Assembly: GCF_000744835.1 (NCBI RefSeq)
Contig: NZ_JQMS01000001.1
Coordinates: forward strand, 2,542,001-2,606,000
Length of the DNA: 64,000 nt
Reading direction: 5' to 3'
DNA from: Flavobacterium sp. 83
GTDB taxonomy: Bacteria > Bacteroidota > Bacteroidia > Flavobacteriales > Flavobacteriaceae
Part shown: in pieces, positions 1 through 7,709 of the stretch
Position numbering within the stretch: position 1 is the stretch's first letter
Layout of the letters: each line of letters opens with the position of its first letter
Notes under the pieces: generated by a model
What the model was told of the DNA's origin: nothing
Database searches by the model: none
The model's input: only the letters and a program-made list of their open reading frames with translations
Position numbers and translations under genes: made by a program

Positions 1-75
1 AATTTTGTGTTTAATGTTTATTGTCTTGGGTTATGAAGCATCTGAAATGCAAAATTGTTTATCTGATAACAAAAA

Positions 76-729
76 TCAATTTCTTCCACCAAAGATACTA
101 CTTCCTATTCGAACCATTGTACTTCCGCATTCAATTGCGAGTTGATAATCTCCAGACATTCCCATTGAAAGAATTGAGAATTGAGAATTGAGAATTGTAA
201 ATTGATCAAAAATTGATTGCAAATGAAGGAATTCTTTCTTGATTTGCTCTTTATTATCGGTAAATGTTGCCATTCCCATTAGTCCTACAATTCGAATATT
301 TTTCATTTCCTGAAATTCATTTGAAGATAGGAGCGAAGCTAGTTCTTCCTCGTCTAGACCAAATTTTGTTTCTTCTTCGGCGATATACATTTGCAATAAA
401 CAATCAATAACCCGATTATTTTTTTGTGCTTGTTTATTGATTTCCTGCAATAATTTTAAACTATCTATTCCATGAATCAAACTTACAAAAGGTGCCATAA
501 ATTTGACTTTATTGGTCTGAACGTGACCAATCATGTGCCATAGAATGTCTTTGGGCATTTGTTCCCATTTATCGGCCATTTCCTGAATTTTGTTTTCACC
601 AAAAATCCGTTGACCTGCTTCATAGGCTTCCATTAAATCAGCAACAGGTTTGGTTTTTGAAACCGCAACTAAGGTTACATGTTCGGGTAAAGTAGATTTT
701 ATTTTAAGAAGGTTTTTTGCTATTGACAT
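76..729 (-). CDS. yggS: YggS family PLP homeostasis protein
   Basis: Cytosolic pyridoxal 5'-phosphate binding protein of the YggS/PROSC family, which buffers free PLP and has no known catalytic reaction. The PLP lysine is K25 in VAVSKTKP. Family blocks FGENKIQE (about 43) and WHMIGHVQTNK (about 64) follow, and the phosphate-binding C-terminus reads GMSGDYQLAI then VRIGSSIFG. The length of 217 aa is normal. It starts one base after the stop of the upstream dehydrogenase gene, so the two are co-transcribed. An odd stretch just before GMSGD (residues about 177-188) is encoded by a tandem 7-bp repeat, so that loop is probably expanded compared with relatives. Confidence 0.93.
   Translation of the reverse strand: MSIAKNLLKIKSTLPEHVTLVAVSKTKPVADLMEAYEAGQRIFGENKIQEMADKWEQMPKDILWHMIGHVQTNKVKFMAPFVSLIHGIDSLKLLQEINKQAQKNNRVIDCLLQMYIAEEETKFGLDEEELASLLSSNEFQEMKNIRIVGLMGMATFTDNKEQIKKEFLHLQSIFDQFTILNSQFSILSMGMSGDYQLAIECGSTMVRIGSSIFGGRN
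171..197. repeat. In-gene GAATTGA heptamer tandem repeat
   Basis: Nearly four perfect copies of GAATTGA lie inside yggS. Three units equal seven codons, so gain or loss of one unit shifts the frame and three units keep it. The block encodes a loop before the conserved C-terminal GMSGD motif. Confidence 0.85.
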
Positions 730-730
730 G

Positions 731-1618
731 TTAGATAAATTGTTTAGCTATTTTCTCGGCTTTTTTATTTTCGCTATAATCGTAGAAACCTTCACCGGTT
801 TTTACGCCCATTTTTCCAGCACGAACCATATTTACTAATAATGGGCAAGGGGCATATTTTGGATTTTTGAATCCGTCGTACAGCACGTTCAAGATTGCCA
901 AACAAACATCTAAACCAATAAAATCGGCTAGTTGTAAAGGTCCCATTGGATGACCCATTCCTAGTTTCATAACGGTATCAATTTCATAAACTCCCGCCAC
1001 TTTGTGGTATAGCGTTTCAATAGCCTCATTAATCATTGGCATCAAAATTCTATTAGCAACAAAACCTGGATAGTCATTAACTTCAACAGGCGTTTTTCCT
1101 AATTTCTCGGATAAATCCATGATGATTTTAGTCACTTCGTCACTCGTATTGTAACCACGAATGATTTCCACCAATTTCATAATTGGCACCGGATTCATAA
1201 AGTGCATTCCAATAACGCGCTCCGGATGTGCTACAACAGCTCCAATTTGTGTAATGGAAATGGAAGAAGTATTGGTTGCCAAAATCGTATTATGCGAACA
1301 AGCGTCGTTTAATTGTTTGAAAATATTCAGTTTCAATTCAACATTTTCTGTAGCTGCTTCAATCACTAAATCTACGCCTACAACGCCATCTTTGATATCT
1401 GTATAGGTGATTATATTGGTAATTGTTTTTGCAATATCTTCTTGGGTTATGGTTCCTTTTGCCAGCATTCGGTCTAAATTAGCAGCAATAGTTGCCATTC
1501 CTTTATCTAAAGATTTTTCTGAAACATCAATCAATTTTACGGTAAAACCGCTTTGTGCAAAAGTATGGGCAATTCCGTTACCCATTGTTCCTGCTCCTAT
1601 TACAGCTATTGTTTTCAT
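731..1618 (-). CDS. 3-hydroxyacyl-CoA (3-hydroxybutyryl-CoA) dehydrogenase
   Basis: NAD-dependent oxidation of L-3-hydroxyacyl-CoA, used in fatty acid or butyrate metabolism in the cytosol. The N-terminal Rossmann fold starts immediately with MKTIAVIGAGTMGNGIAH, and the catalytic region carries the family block HFMNPVPIMKLVEI. The C-terminal helical domain contains PGFVANRILMPMINEA. At 295 aa it is a stand-alone HADH/PaaH/Hbd-type protein, not the fused FadB form. I chose the ATG at 1618 because the glycine-rich loop must lie near the N-terminus; an in-frame ATG seven codons upstream (1639) lacks family support. It lies downstream of the Gfo/Idh gene and one base upstream of yggS. Confidence 0.92.
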   Translation of the reverse strand: MKTIAVIGAGTMGNGIAHTFAQSGFTVKLIDVSEKSLDKGMATIAANLDRMLAKGTITQEDIAKTITNIITYTDIKDGVVGVDLVIEAATENVELKLNIFKQLNDACSHNTILATNTSSISITQIGAVVAHPERVIGMHFMNPVPIMKLVEIIRGYNTSDEVTKIIMDLSEKLGKTPVEVNDYPGFVANRILMPMINEAIETLYHKVAGVYEIDTVMKLGMGHPMGPLQLADFIGLDVCLAILNVLYDGFKNPKYAPCPLLVNMVRAGKMGVKTGEGFYDYSENKKAEKIAKQFI

Positions 1619-1636
1619 TGGTATATTGTTTAAAGT

Positions 1637-1690
1637 CAAAAAGTTTAAAGTTTAAAGTACAATTGAATCCTTTAAACCTTAAACTTTGAA
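1637..1690. repeat. AT-rich inverted repeat between genes
   Basis: Imperfect inverted repeat: an AAAGTTTAAAGTTTAAAG-type left arm and a CTTTAAACCTTAAACTTT right arm around a 12-base loop. It sits in the spacer between the oxidoreductase and the dehydrogenase, where it could cause partial termination or stabilise mRNA. Confidence 0.6.
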
Positions 1691-1703
1691 AGTATTTTTT
1701 AAT

Positions 1704-2669
1704 TTATTTTTTAAAACAATCGATAATTTGGTATGCCACTCTTAGCGCTTCGGTTGCTTGTTCTAATGTTACAACAGGAGTAGTATTATTGTTGATAGCA
1801 TCAGCAAATGATTCTAACTCGTCAAGAATAGCATTGTTTTGTTCCACATCAGGATTGGAGAAATAGATTTGTTTTTTTACTCCTTCAGCATTTTGTAAAA
1901 TGATATCAAAATCACCAGGAATTTCAGGAGCGTCTTTCATTTTTACCACTTCACATTTCTTTTCTAGGAAATCAACTGAGATATAGGCATCTTTCTGGAA
2001 GAAACGTGATTTACGCATGTTCTTCATCGAAATTCTGCTTGCCGTTAAATTAGCTACACAACCGTTTTCAAATTCGATTCGGGCATTAGCAATATCTGGT
2101 GTTTCACTTATAACTGAAACACCACTGGCATTGATGTTTTTTACTTTAGATTTTACAACGCTCAAAATAGCATCAATATCATGAATCATTAAATCCAGCA
2201 CTACAGGAACATCCGTACCACGAGGATTGAATTCCGCCAAACGATGCGTTTCAATAAACATAGGATTCTCGATCATGTTTTTAGTAGCGATAAATGCGGG
2301 ATTAAAGCGCTCAACATGACCAACTTGTCCTTTGATATTGTATTCTTTGGCTAAAGCAATTATTTCTTCAGCTTCCTCAACAGTTGTAGAAATGGGTTTT
2401 TCAATAAAAACGTGCTTTCCTGATTTGATAGAAACTTTAGCACATTTGTAATGAGAAAGGGTAGGAGTTACGATGTCTATAACATCAACAGCATGAATTA
2501 GTTTGGCTATTGTATCAAATTGTTTGTAGCCAAATTCAGAAGCGATTTTGGCACCATTTTCAAGATTTTCATCATAAAAACCAACCAATTCATATTTTTC
2601 TGATTGTTGTAATAAACGCAAATGTATTTTTCCTAGATGCCCAGCACCTAATACTCCAATTTTCAGCAT
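1704..2669 (-). CDS. Gfo/Idh/MocA family oxidoreductase
   Basis: Predicted NAD(P)-dependent sugar or inositol-type dehydrogenase. An N-terminal Rossmann fold (GVLGAGHLGKIH, residues 5-16) is followed by the catalytic EKP motif at residues 90-92 (FIEKPIST). The middle holds HVERFNPAF and VLDLMIHDIDAIL, typical of the C-terminal alpha/beta sheet domain. The length of 321 aa fits the family. The substrate cannot be read from sequence. It is the first gene of a likely three-gene minus-strand unit with the dehydrogenase and yggS, with a -7 type promoter box 17 bases upstream of its ATG. Confidence 0.88.
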   Translation of the reverse strand: MLKIGVLGAGHLGKIHLRLLQQSEKYELVGFYDENLENGAKIASEFGYKQFDTIAKLIHAVDVIDIVTPTLSHYKCAKVSIKSGKHVFIEKPISTTVEEAEEIIALAKEYNIKGQVGHVERFNPAFIATKNMIENPMFIETHRLAEFNPRGTDVPVVLDLMIHDIDAILSVVKSKVKNINASGVSVISETPDIANARIEFENGCVANLTASRISMKNMRKSRFFQKDAYISVDFLEKKCEVVKMKDAPEIPGDFDIILQNAEGVKKQIYFSNPDVEQNNAILDELESFADAINNNTTPVVTLEQATEALRVAYQIIDCFKK

Positions 2670-2685
2670 AATTATGTAATTTGTA

Positions 2686-2693
2686 CAAAAATA
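2686..2693 (-). promoter_or_regulatory. -7 promoter box of the Gfo/Idh gene
   Basis: On the minus strand this reads TATTTTTG, a match to the Bacteroidetes -7 consensus TAnnTTTG, just upstream of the start at 2669. No clear TTG box was found at the usual distance. Confidence 0.55.
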
Positions 2694-2763
2694 GCAATAA
2701 AATGATTAATTTATTATTGATAGTGAACAATTATTTAATGTATTTTAAATTCAATTTTCAACA

Positions 2764-2793
2764 TTTGAAATTAGAAATTGTTTTCTATTTTTG
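2764..2793 (+). promoter_or_regulatory. Promoter of pcm (TTTG-N18-TATTTTTG)
   Basis: Consensus Bacteroidetes promoter: TTTG at 2764-2767, an 18-base spacer, and TATTTTTG at 2786-2793. It overlaps the first codons of the longest possible pcm frame (a TTG at 2778) and therefore argues for the downstream start at 2814. Confidence 0.75.
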
Positions 2794-2813
2794 CCAAAAT
2801 AAAATATAAAATT

Positions 2814-3455
2814 TTGAAAGACACAGCCAAACATCAAGGACTTCGGAATCAGTTAGTAAGCACTTTGGAACAAAAAGGGATTACTGATAAAAATGTTCTG
2901 GCTGCGATAAAAAAAATCCCAAGACATTTGTTTTTAAATTCCAGTTTTGAAGATTATGCCTATCAAGATAAAGCTTTTCCTATTGGCGCAGGTCAAACTA
3001 TTTCTCAACCGTATACAGTCGCTTTCCAATCTCAATTATTAGAAGTTAAAAAAGAGCATAAAATTTTAGAAATTGGAACAGGTTCAGGGTATCAAACCGC
3101 TGTTTTGTGTACTATGGGAGCAAAAGTATTTAGCGTAGAAAGACAAAATGAATTGTTTAAACAAACGTCTAATTTATTTCCAAAATTAGGTATTCGTCCC
3201 AAACATCTTTCTTTTGGTGATGGATACAAAGGGTTATCAAGTTATGCTCCTTTTGATAGTATTATTGTAACTGCGGGAGCTCCATTTATTCCCCAGCCTT
3301 TGATGGCGCAGTTAAAAATAGGAGGAAGGTTGGTTATTCCGTTAGGAGAAGAGGTACAAATTATGACTTTACTAATCAGAAAAAATGAAACACAATTTGA
3401 AAAACATGAGTTTGGGGAGTTTCGATTTGTTCCCTTATTAGAAGATAGAAATTAA
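2814..3455 (+). CDS. pcm: Protein-L-isoaspartate O-methyltransferase
   Basis: Transfers a methyl group from SAM to isoaspartyl residues so that damaged proteins can be repaired in the cytosol. The SAM-binding motif I is LEIGTGSGYQTA, preceded by the family signature GAGQTISQPYTVAFQ. A post-motif IIVTAGAPFIPQPL and a C-terminal GGRLVIPLG are present. There is no ATG at the N-terminus. I chose the TTG at 2814 (KDTAKHQGLRNQLV follows), because a consensus promoter covers the codons upstream and the KDTAKH start matches relatives. The protein is then 213 aa. A strong hairpin terminator follows the gene. Confidence 0.9.
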   Translation: MKDTAKHQGLRNQLVSTLEQKGITDKNVLAAIKKIPRHLFLNSSFEDYAYQDKAFPIGAGQTISQPYTVAFQSQLLEVKKEHKILEIGTGSGYQTAVLCTMGAKVFSVERQNELFKQTSNLFPKLGIRPKHLSFGDGYKGLSSYAPFDSIIVTAGAPFIPQPLMAQLKIGGRLVIPLGEEVQIMTLLIRKNETQFEKHEFGEFRFVPLLEDRN

Positions 3456-3461
3456 TACTGA

Positions 3462-3485
3462 AACCCGCTAAATAGCGGGTTTTTT
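3462..3485. terminator. Terminator between pcm and the fic gene
   Basis: Hairpin AACCCGCT-AAAT-AGCGGGTT followed by a T run on the + strand. It lies between convergent genes and overlaps the stop codon of the fic gene. Confidence 0.9.
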
Positions 3486-4533
3486 ATTGACCAATAATAC
3501 TTAGATAACGTTCTAAGCTTTCTTTTTCCATTTGAGCTATAAACAGTAAAAAATCTTCCTTATTATTTTTAGTTTGTGCTGTTTCCAGTGCTTGGTAATA
3601 TTGCATTCTACTTTCATAATCCCCTTTTATATTGGCGATGATATAACCATGTTGCAACAAAATCAAGTTCATCACCAAGCGTGAGGTTCTGCCGTTTCCA
3701 TCTATAAATGGATGGATAGTGACTAAGCGTTCGTGCATTTCAGCAGCTAAAAGAATAGGGTGAAGACTATTTTTATTGGTTTCAAACCAAATGAAAAAAT
3801 CTTCCATTTCTTTGGCAACTAGAAAAGGTTGCGGAGGCATATGACTGCTTCCCTGTATCATCACTTGGACTTTTCTATAACGACCTGCATCTTCCGGATG
3901 GATTCCTCTTAAAATAAGATTGTGAATAGAAAGCACTTCTCGTTCATTTATGGAAGTGTTTTTTTGCATCAAATCTTTGATATAAGCAATCGCTTCCTGA
4001 TGATTAATGACTTCAAGATGTTCTCGCATACTTTTACCCGAAATTGTCAAACCTTCATTGATAACCAAATCAGTTTCCCGAAGCGTCATGGTGTTTCCTT
4101 CGATACGATTACTTTCAAAAGTATATTCTAGTTCCAATGCCTGAGCAATACGATAACTGTCAAACGCTCTGAAAGAATCTAATTTTTTCTTCAAGGAATC
4201 TATTTCATCTAGAATGTTTTGTAATGTTGTAGATAGCTTTTTCTTAGCAACTTTACTTTGGTATCTTATTTCTTCCTCTGCAACCTGTAATGCTTTTAAT
4301 GCAAATTCATCTTGACCTATTTCATAAAGAATTTTTTCTTTAAGCCAAGCTACCATTATTGTTTCTAAATCTATTTCAAGTAAAGCTGCTAGTTTTATAA
4401 CTTGATCTCTAGTAGGTTTTCTAGTACCACTTTCAAATTTACTGATTAAGGCTTGATCAATTCCTAAAAGTTGAGCCACTTCTCTTGTCTTGAGCCCTTT
4501 TTGTTCTCTTGCATTTTTGAGTAGTGTTTTCAT
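3484..4533 (-). CDS. HTH-XRE plus Fic domain protein
   Basis: Fic domain AMP-transferase with its own DNA-binding domain. Residues 1-60 are an XRE-type helix-turn-helix (TREVAQLLGIDQALISKFE). The catalytic Fic motif HPFIDGNGRTSR lies at 274-285, with all canonical residues. An inhibitory-helix motif SNRIEGN lies at 141-147, ahead of the Fic core, which is the class II auto-inhibited arrangement. A long alpha-helical linker (80-120) joins the two parts. A palindrome overlaps the promoter of its own gene, so autorepression is likely. The target protein is unknown. It has no obvious antitoxin neighbour; the inhibitory motif is internal. Confidence 0.9.
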   Translation of the reverse strand: MKTLLKNAREQKGLKTREVAQLLGIDQALISKFESGTRKPTRDQVIKLAALLEIDLETIMVAWLKEKILYEIGQDEFALKALQVAEEEIRYQSKVAKKKLSTTLQNILDEIDSLKKKLDSFRAFDSYRIAQALELEYTFESNRIEGNTMTLRETDLVINEGLTISGKSMREHLEVINHQEAIAYIKDLMQKNTSINEREVLSIHNLILRGIHPEDAGRYRKVQVMIQGSSHMPPQPFLVAKEMEDFFIWFETNKNSLHPILLAAEMHERLVTIHPFIDGNGRTSRLVMNLILLQHGYIIANIKGDYESRMQYYQALETAQTKNNKEDFLLFIAQMEKESLERYLSIIGQ

Positions 4534-4549
4534 TTTATAAAAATGTTTT

Positions 4550-4569
4550 AAATTGTCTTGACAAATTTA
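4550..4569 (-). promoter_or_regulatory. fic gene promoter with palindromic operator
   Basis: The minus strand reads TAAATTTG (4562-4569), a -7 box. Overlapping and just downstream is the palindrome TTGTC-TT-GACAA (4553-4564), flanked by A/T symmetry. The position and the HTH in the product suggest an autoregulatory operator. Confidence 0.6.
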
Positions 4570-4617
4570 GTCATTTTATTTTGATAAAAAAATATAATTT
4601 TAGACTTAAAATTATAT

Positions 4618-5070
4618 TTAAAATGATTTTTTTATTCTGTCAAGGTCGCGTTTAGTATCTTGTTCTTTTAACGATTCGCGCTTGTCATACGTTTTCTTTC
4701 CTTTACAAAGACCAATTTGTAGTTTAGCCATTCCTTTTTCATTAGTGAATAATTTCAAAGGAATAATGGTTAGACCTTTAGCTTGAACGCTTTTGATTAA
4801 TCCTTTCAATTCTCTCTTATTCAAAAGCAATTTACGTTCGCTTCTGGCTTTGTGATTAAATTGATTGCCAAAGGTATATTCTTCAATATAGGTATTTATT
4901 GCAAAAAGCTCGTTGTTACTAAATTCACAAAAACTCTCTGTAATGTTTGCCTTTCCTAATCGAATGGATTTAATTTCAGTTCCTGCCAAAACAATTCCAG
5001 CTGTAAATGTCTCGATTATCTCGTAGTCGAATTTGGCTCTTTTATTGTAGATATTTATTGTTTTCAGCAT
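4618..5070 (-). CDS. smpB: SsrA-binding protein SmpB
   Basis: RNA-binding partner of tmRNA in trans-translation, which rescues stalled ribosomes. The family OB-fold start is visible (NKRAKFDYEIIETFTAGI, then LAGTEIKSIRLGKANI), as is the C-terminal helix KGKKTYDKRESLKEQDTKRD, which contacts the ribosome. The length is 150 aa. It is a single gene with its own promoter, divergent from the VF530 gene. The ssrA gene itself is not in this window. Confidence 0.96.
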   Translation of the reverse strand: MLKTINIYNKRAKFDYEIIETFTAGIVLAGTEIKSIRLGKANITESFCEFSNNELFAINTYIEEYTFGNQFNHKARSERKLLLNKRELKGLIKSVQAKGLTIIPLKLFTNEKGMAKLQIGLCKGKKTYDKRESLKEQDTKRDLDRIKKSF

Positions 5071-5077
5071 AGGAATA

Positions 5078-5108
5078 CAAAGGTAGAAACAAATCTACGA
5101 AACACCAA
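5078..5108 (-). promoter_or_regulatory. smpB promoter
   Basis: On the minus strand: TTG at 5106-5108, a 20-base spacer, and TACCTTTG at 5078-5085, an exact TAnnTTTG. The ATG at 5070 follows after seven bases, so the leader is very short. Confidence 0.7.
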
Positions 5109-5135
5109 TTGTTTTTATATAAATACTTAAATTTG
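5109..5135 (+). promoter_or_regulatory. VF530 gene promoter
   Basis: TTG at 5109-5111, a 16-base spacer, and TAAATTTG at 5128-5135 (exact TAnnTTTG). The ATG at 5140 is only four bases further on, which suggests a nearly leaderless mRNA. It is back to back with the smpB promoter. Confidence 0.6.
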
Positions 5136-5139
5136 CAAA

Positions 5140-5370
5140 ATGGAAAATTCAAAATCAAAAGACCCTTTACACGGAATAACGCTTCAGAAAGTTGTAGAGC
5201 AATTAGTGGCTTATTATGGATTTGATACTCTGGGAGAGCTTATTAAAATTAAATGTTTTACAGATAATCCAAGTATAAAATCCAGTCTTACTTTTTTGAG
5301 AAAAACAGATTGGGCTAGAAAACAAGTAGAAGACTTATATGTGAAATCATTACCTAAATTTTCTAACTAG
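5140..5370 (+). CDS. VF530 (DUF2132) family DNA-binding protein
   Basis: Small 76-aa protein of the VF530/DUF2132 family, described as a four-helix DNA-binding fold of unknown role. Family blocks are easy to see: DPLHGITL near the N-terminus, IKCFTDNPSIKSSLTFLRKT in the middle, and DWARKQVEDLY at the C-terminus. It is single and divergent from smpB. Confidence 0.88.
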   Translation: MENSKSKDPLHGITLQKVVEQLVAYYGFDTLGELIKIKCFTDNPSIKSSLTFLRKTDWARKQVEDLYVKSLPKFSN

Positions 5371-5373
5371 ATT

Positions 5374-5925
5374 TTAGTTTAATTTATAAGAAATCATAAC
5401 TCCTCCGCGATAGGGTAACCATTCTCCACTTTTGTTGTAATCTATAGCTTTATCGTAACGTACATTAGTATCAACTGAATATCCTTTGTAAAAACCTTGA
5501 TGAGAACCTCCTCCAAGGTAAAAATCCAACATAAATTTAGCATTGATTTTTTTTTGGTATCCTAATGTTGCTCCTATCATATAACCAAAGCCATTTTCAT
5601 ATTCATGATCTTTTATATGAGTTCCTTTAGATACTTTATATATAGATCCTCCTATATTTGCACCAGCATAAAATCCATTAAATTTTTCTTTAAAAAAAAA
5701 GCGATATTCTGGAGTAATGGTTAGGAATTCATAAGGCAACCCATCTATTGATTTCCAAGGAGAAACTAAAATATCAAATTGGAAAGTAGATTTTTTCCCA
5801 ATACTAGTTTCAATTCCTATGTTAGGTACAGCAACCAAAGCTGTTAGTGCATTTACCTTAGCGTAGGTTTGACTTTGTAAATGAATTGAAAAGATAAGAA
5901 TTGAAAGTACTAATAATTTTTTCAT
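5374..5925 (-). CDS. DUF3575-like outer membrane beta-barrel protein
   Basis: Secreted 183-aa protein with a signal peptide (MKKLLVLSILIFSIHLQSQ). The rest shows alternating beta strands and the DUF3575-like blocks NIGIETSIGKKSTFQFD, TITPEYRFFFKEKFNGFYAG and NIGGSIY, as expected for a small outer membrane barrel. It ends in an aromatic/hydrophobic strand (GGVMISYKLN). Function unknown. The -7 box TATATTTG lies upstream at 5970-5977 (minus strand). It is convergent with the VF530 gene, with only three bases between the stop codons. Confidence 0.75.
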   Translation of the reverse strand: MKKLLVLSILIFSIHLQSQTYAKVNALTALVAVPNIGIETSIGKKSTFQFDILVSPWKSIDGLPYEFLTITPEYRFFFKEKFNGFYAGANIGGSIYKVSKGTHIKDHEYENGFGYMIGATLGYQKKINAKFMLDFYLGGGSHQGFYKGYSVDTNVRYDKAIDYNKSGEWLPYRGGVMISYKLN

Positions 5926-6041
5926 GATAAAGTTTCCAAGTGCTTTATAAAAGCATTTTATTTTGGCTGCAAATATAAAGATTATTCTTTCAAATATATT
6001 TATAATTTAATTTATGCAAATGTAATATTAAAATATCCGGG

Positions 6042-6593
6042 CTATATTTTATTCAAAATGGAATAAATAACGGTATCTAAAAAGCGTCCTTCGTAGAATT
6101 CATTTTCCTTCAAATGGGCTTCTTTTATAAAACCGTTTTTTTGTAATACTTTTTCTGAACCAAAATTTTCAGGATCAATTATCGCTTCAATAGAATGGAG
6201 TTTCATTACATTAAAGCCATAATTTACAACCTCTTTTACAGCTTCCGAAATAATTCCTTTTCCATTAAATTCAGGAAGTAGCATATAACCAATTTCGGCG
6301 CGAAAATTTTCTGGTTTTATTCGATAATGACCAATAATTCCAATCAGTTTTGGGTTGTCTTTTAATGTAATTGCCCAATTGATGCCTTCGTTATTTTCAA
6401 TTTTAGCATCAATCATTGCTATGTGTTCCACGGCATCTTCAAGCGTTTTTACTAATGGTCTCGGAATGTATTTCATCGTTTCCGGATTTGAGCGTAAAGA
6501 GAAAATTTCATTAACATCGTTAGTATTAACGCGTCTTAATACAATACGTTCCGTTTCTAGTATTGGAAATGGATTAAAATTTAGCATTAACAT
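6042..6593 (-). CDS. GNAT family N-acetyltransferase (RimJ/RimL type)
   Basis: Acetyl-CoA dependent acyltransferase. The N-terminal ILETERIVLRRV is the RimJ/RimL type start. The acetyl-CoA loop region is EIGYMLLPEFNGKGIISEAV, and the C-terminal part is LHSIEAIIDPENFGSEKVLQ then NGFIKEA. The substrate is unknown. Two Met codons are possible (6593 or 6587); the second gives MLNFNPFP and fits relatives slightly better. It begins 19 bases after the stop of the aldose epimerase gene, so the two are probably one operon. Confidence 0.88.
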   Translation of the reverse strand: MLMLNFNPFPILETERIVLRRVNTNDVNEIFSLRSNPETMKYIPRPLVKTLEDAVEHIAMIDAKIENNEGINWAITLKDNPKLIGIIGHYRIKPENFRAEIGYMLLPEFNGKGIISEAVKEVVNYGFNVMKLHSIEAIIDPENFGSEKVLQKNGFIKEAHLKENEFYEGRFLDTVIYSILNKI

Positions 6594-6612
6594 ATTGTGC
6601 TCTTTTTATAAA

Positions 6613-7464
6613 TTAAAGAATTTCGATAGTAAATTGAGAATCGAAAGTTTCATTTTCATTCAAAATTTGTATGCCTTCTTTTTCAAATATATTTCCCGAA
6701 TTTTCGCCAGTATCCGAATAGCCAAACCAAGGTTCAATGCAAAGAAATGGAGCTTTCATTTTTGTCCAAATTCCTAAACTTGGGAAATCCTCAAAATTGA
6801 CTTTTAAGAATGGTTTTTTATTTTCTAAAATAGTTAATGATTTAGATTCTAATGTTTTGAAAATTAAGGCATCATTTTCGAATAATTGGTAAGTCAATGG
6901 AATTTGTCCTTCTTGGGTTTCCAGTTTTTTTGTTTTATTTGAAATCAAATCATTTTCAAGAAGATAATATTGTAAAGGTTCTTCTTTTTCAAATTGAATG
7001 GAATAATTATCAAAATTTCCTGGTAAAGCGAATGCAGGATGTGCTCCAATAGAAAATGGAATTTGTGAATTTCCTTTATTTATAACCTTGTATGCAACGC
7101 TTAGGTTGTTTTTTTCTAAAGTATAAATAATTTGTAATTCAAATTTGAATGGATATACTTTTAGTGTTTCTTCAGAAGATTGTATCGAAAAAGTTGCGCT
7201 GTTTTCCTTTTTGTCAATTAATTCAAATTCCATTTCTCTGGCAAAACCATGGCGGGATAAGTGGTATTCTTCCCCATTGTAGTGAAAAGAATTGTTTTTC
7301 AGCGTACCCACAATCGGAAATAGAATAGGAGAATGTTTTCCCCAAAAATCAGGATTTCCTTCCCAGACATATTCCTTATTCAAGTTGTCTTTTAGAGAAC
7401 ATAATTCAGCACCGAAGTTGTTTATTGTAGCGGTTAAAAATGTGTTTTTAATGACTGTTTTCAA
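6613..7464 (-). CDS. Aldose 1-epimerase family protein
   Basis: Galactose mutarotase-like protein, 283 aa, interconverting sugar anomers. Signals are the N-terminal LTATINNFGAELCSLKD, the block YVWEGNPDFWGKHSPILFPIVG, HGFAREMEFEL with a candidate catalytic His, GAHPAFALPG with the second His, and the C-terminal FLCIEPWFGYSD. The pattern is closest to the LacX/YeaD-like branch of the family, so the true substrate may be a hexose-6-phosphate or an unusual sugar. First gene of a two-gene unit with the GNAT. Confidence 0.88.
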   Translation of the reverse strand: MKTVIKNTFLTATINNFGAELCSLKDNLNKEYVWEGNPDFWGKHSPILFPIVGTLKNNSFHYNGEEYHLSRHGFAREMEFELIDKKENSATFSIQSSEETLKVYPFKFELQIIYTLEKNNLSVAYKVINKGNSQIPFSIGAHPAFALPGNFDNYSIQFEKEEPLQYYLLENDLISNKTKKLETQEGQIPLTYQLFENDALIFKTLESKSLTILENKKPFLKVNFEDFPSLGIWTKMKAPFLCIEPWFGYSDTGENSGNIFEKEGIQILNENETFDSQFTIEIL

Positions 7465-7709
7465 AGCAGTTTCTATTTAAATTTAAATTGTAAATATATT
7501 TTAAAATTTGTTCAAAACTATAAATTAATTAAAATCTATATTATTTAATTGTTAGGTTTTTAATAAATTATTTTTTTGTTATAATGTGAGTTATTTTTCA
7601 TTTATTTGTTATAATATTTATTCAGAATTTTTTTTTTGATGTAACAAAAGTATTACCCTTTATACTTATTGTTAATCAAACATATAAAAAAGTAAAAATC
7701 AATCAAATT

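Noticed and set aside
650..838. Small + strand frame opposite yggS and the dehydrogenase
   Set aside because: Antisense shadow of two well-supported genes.
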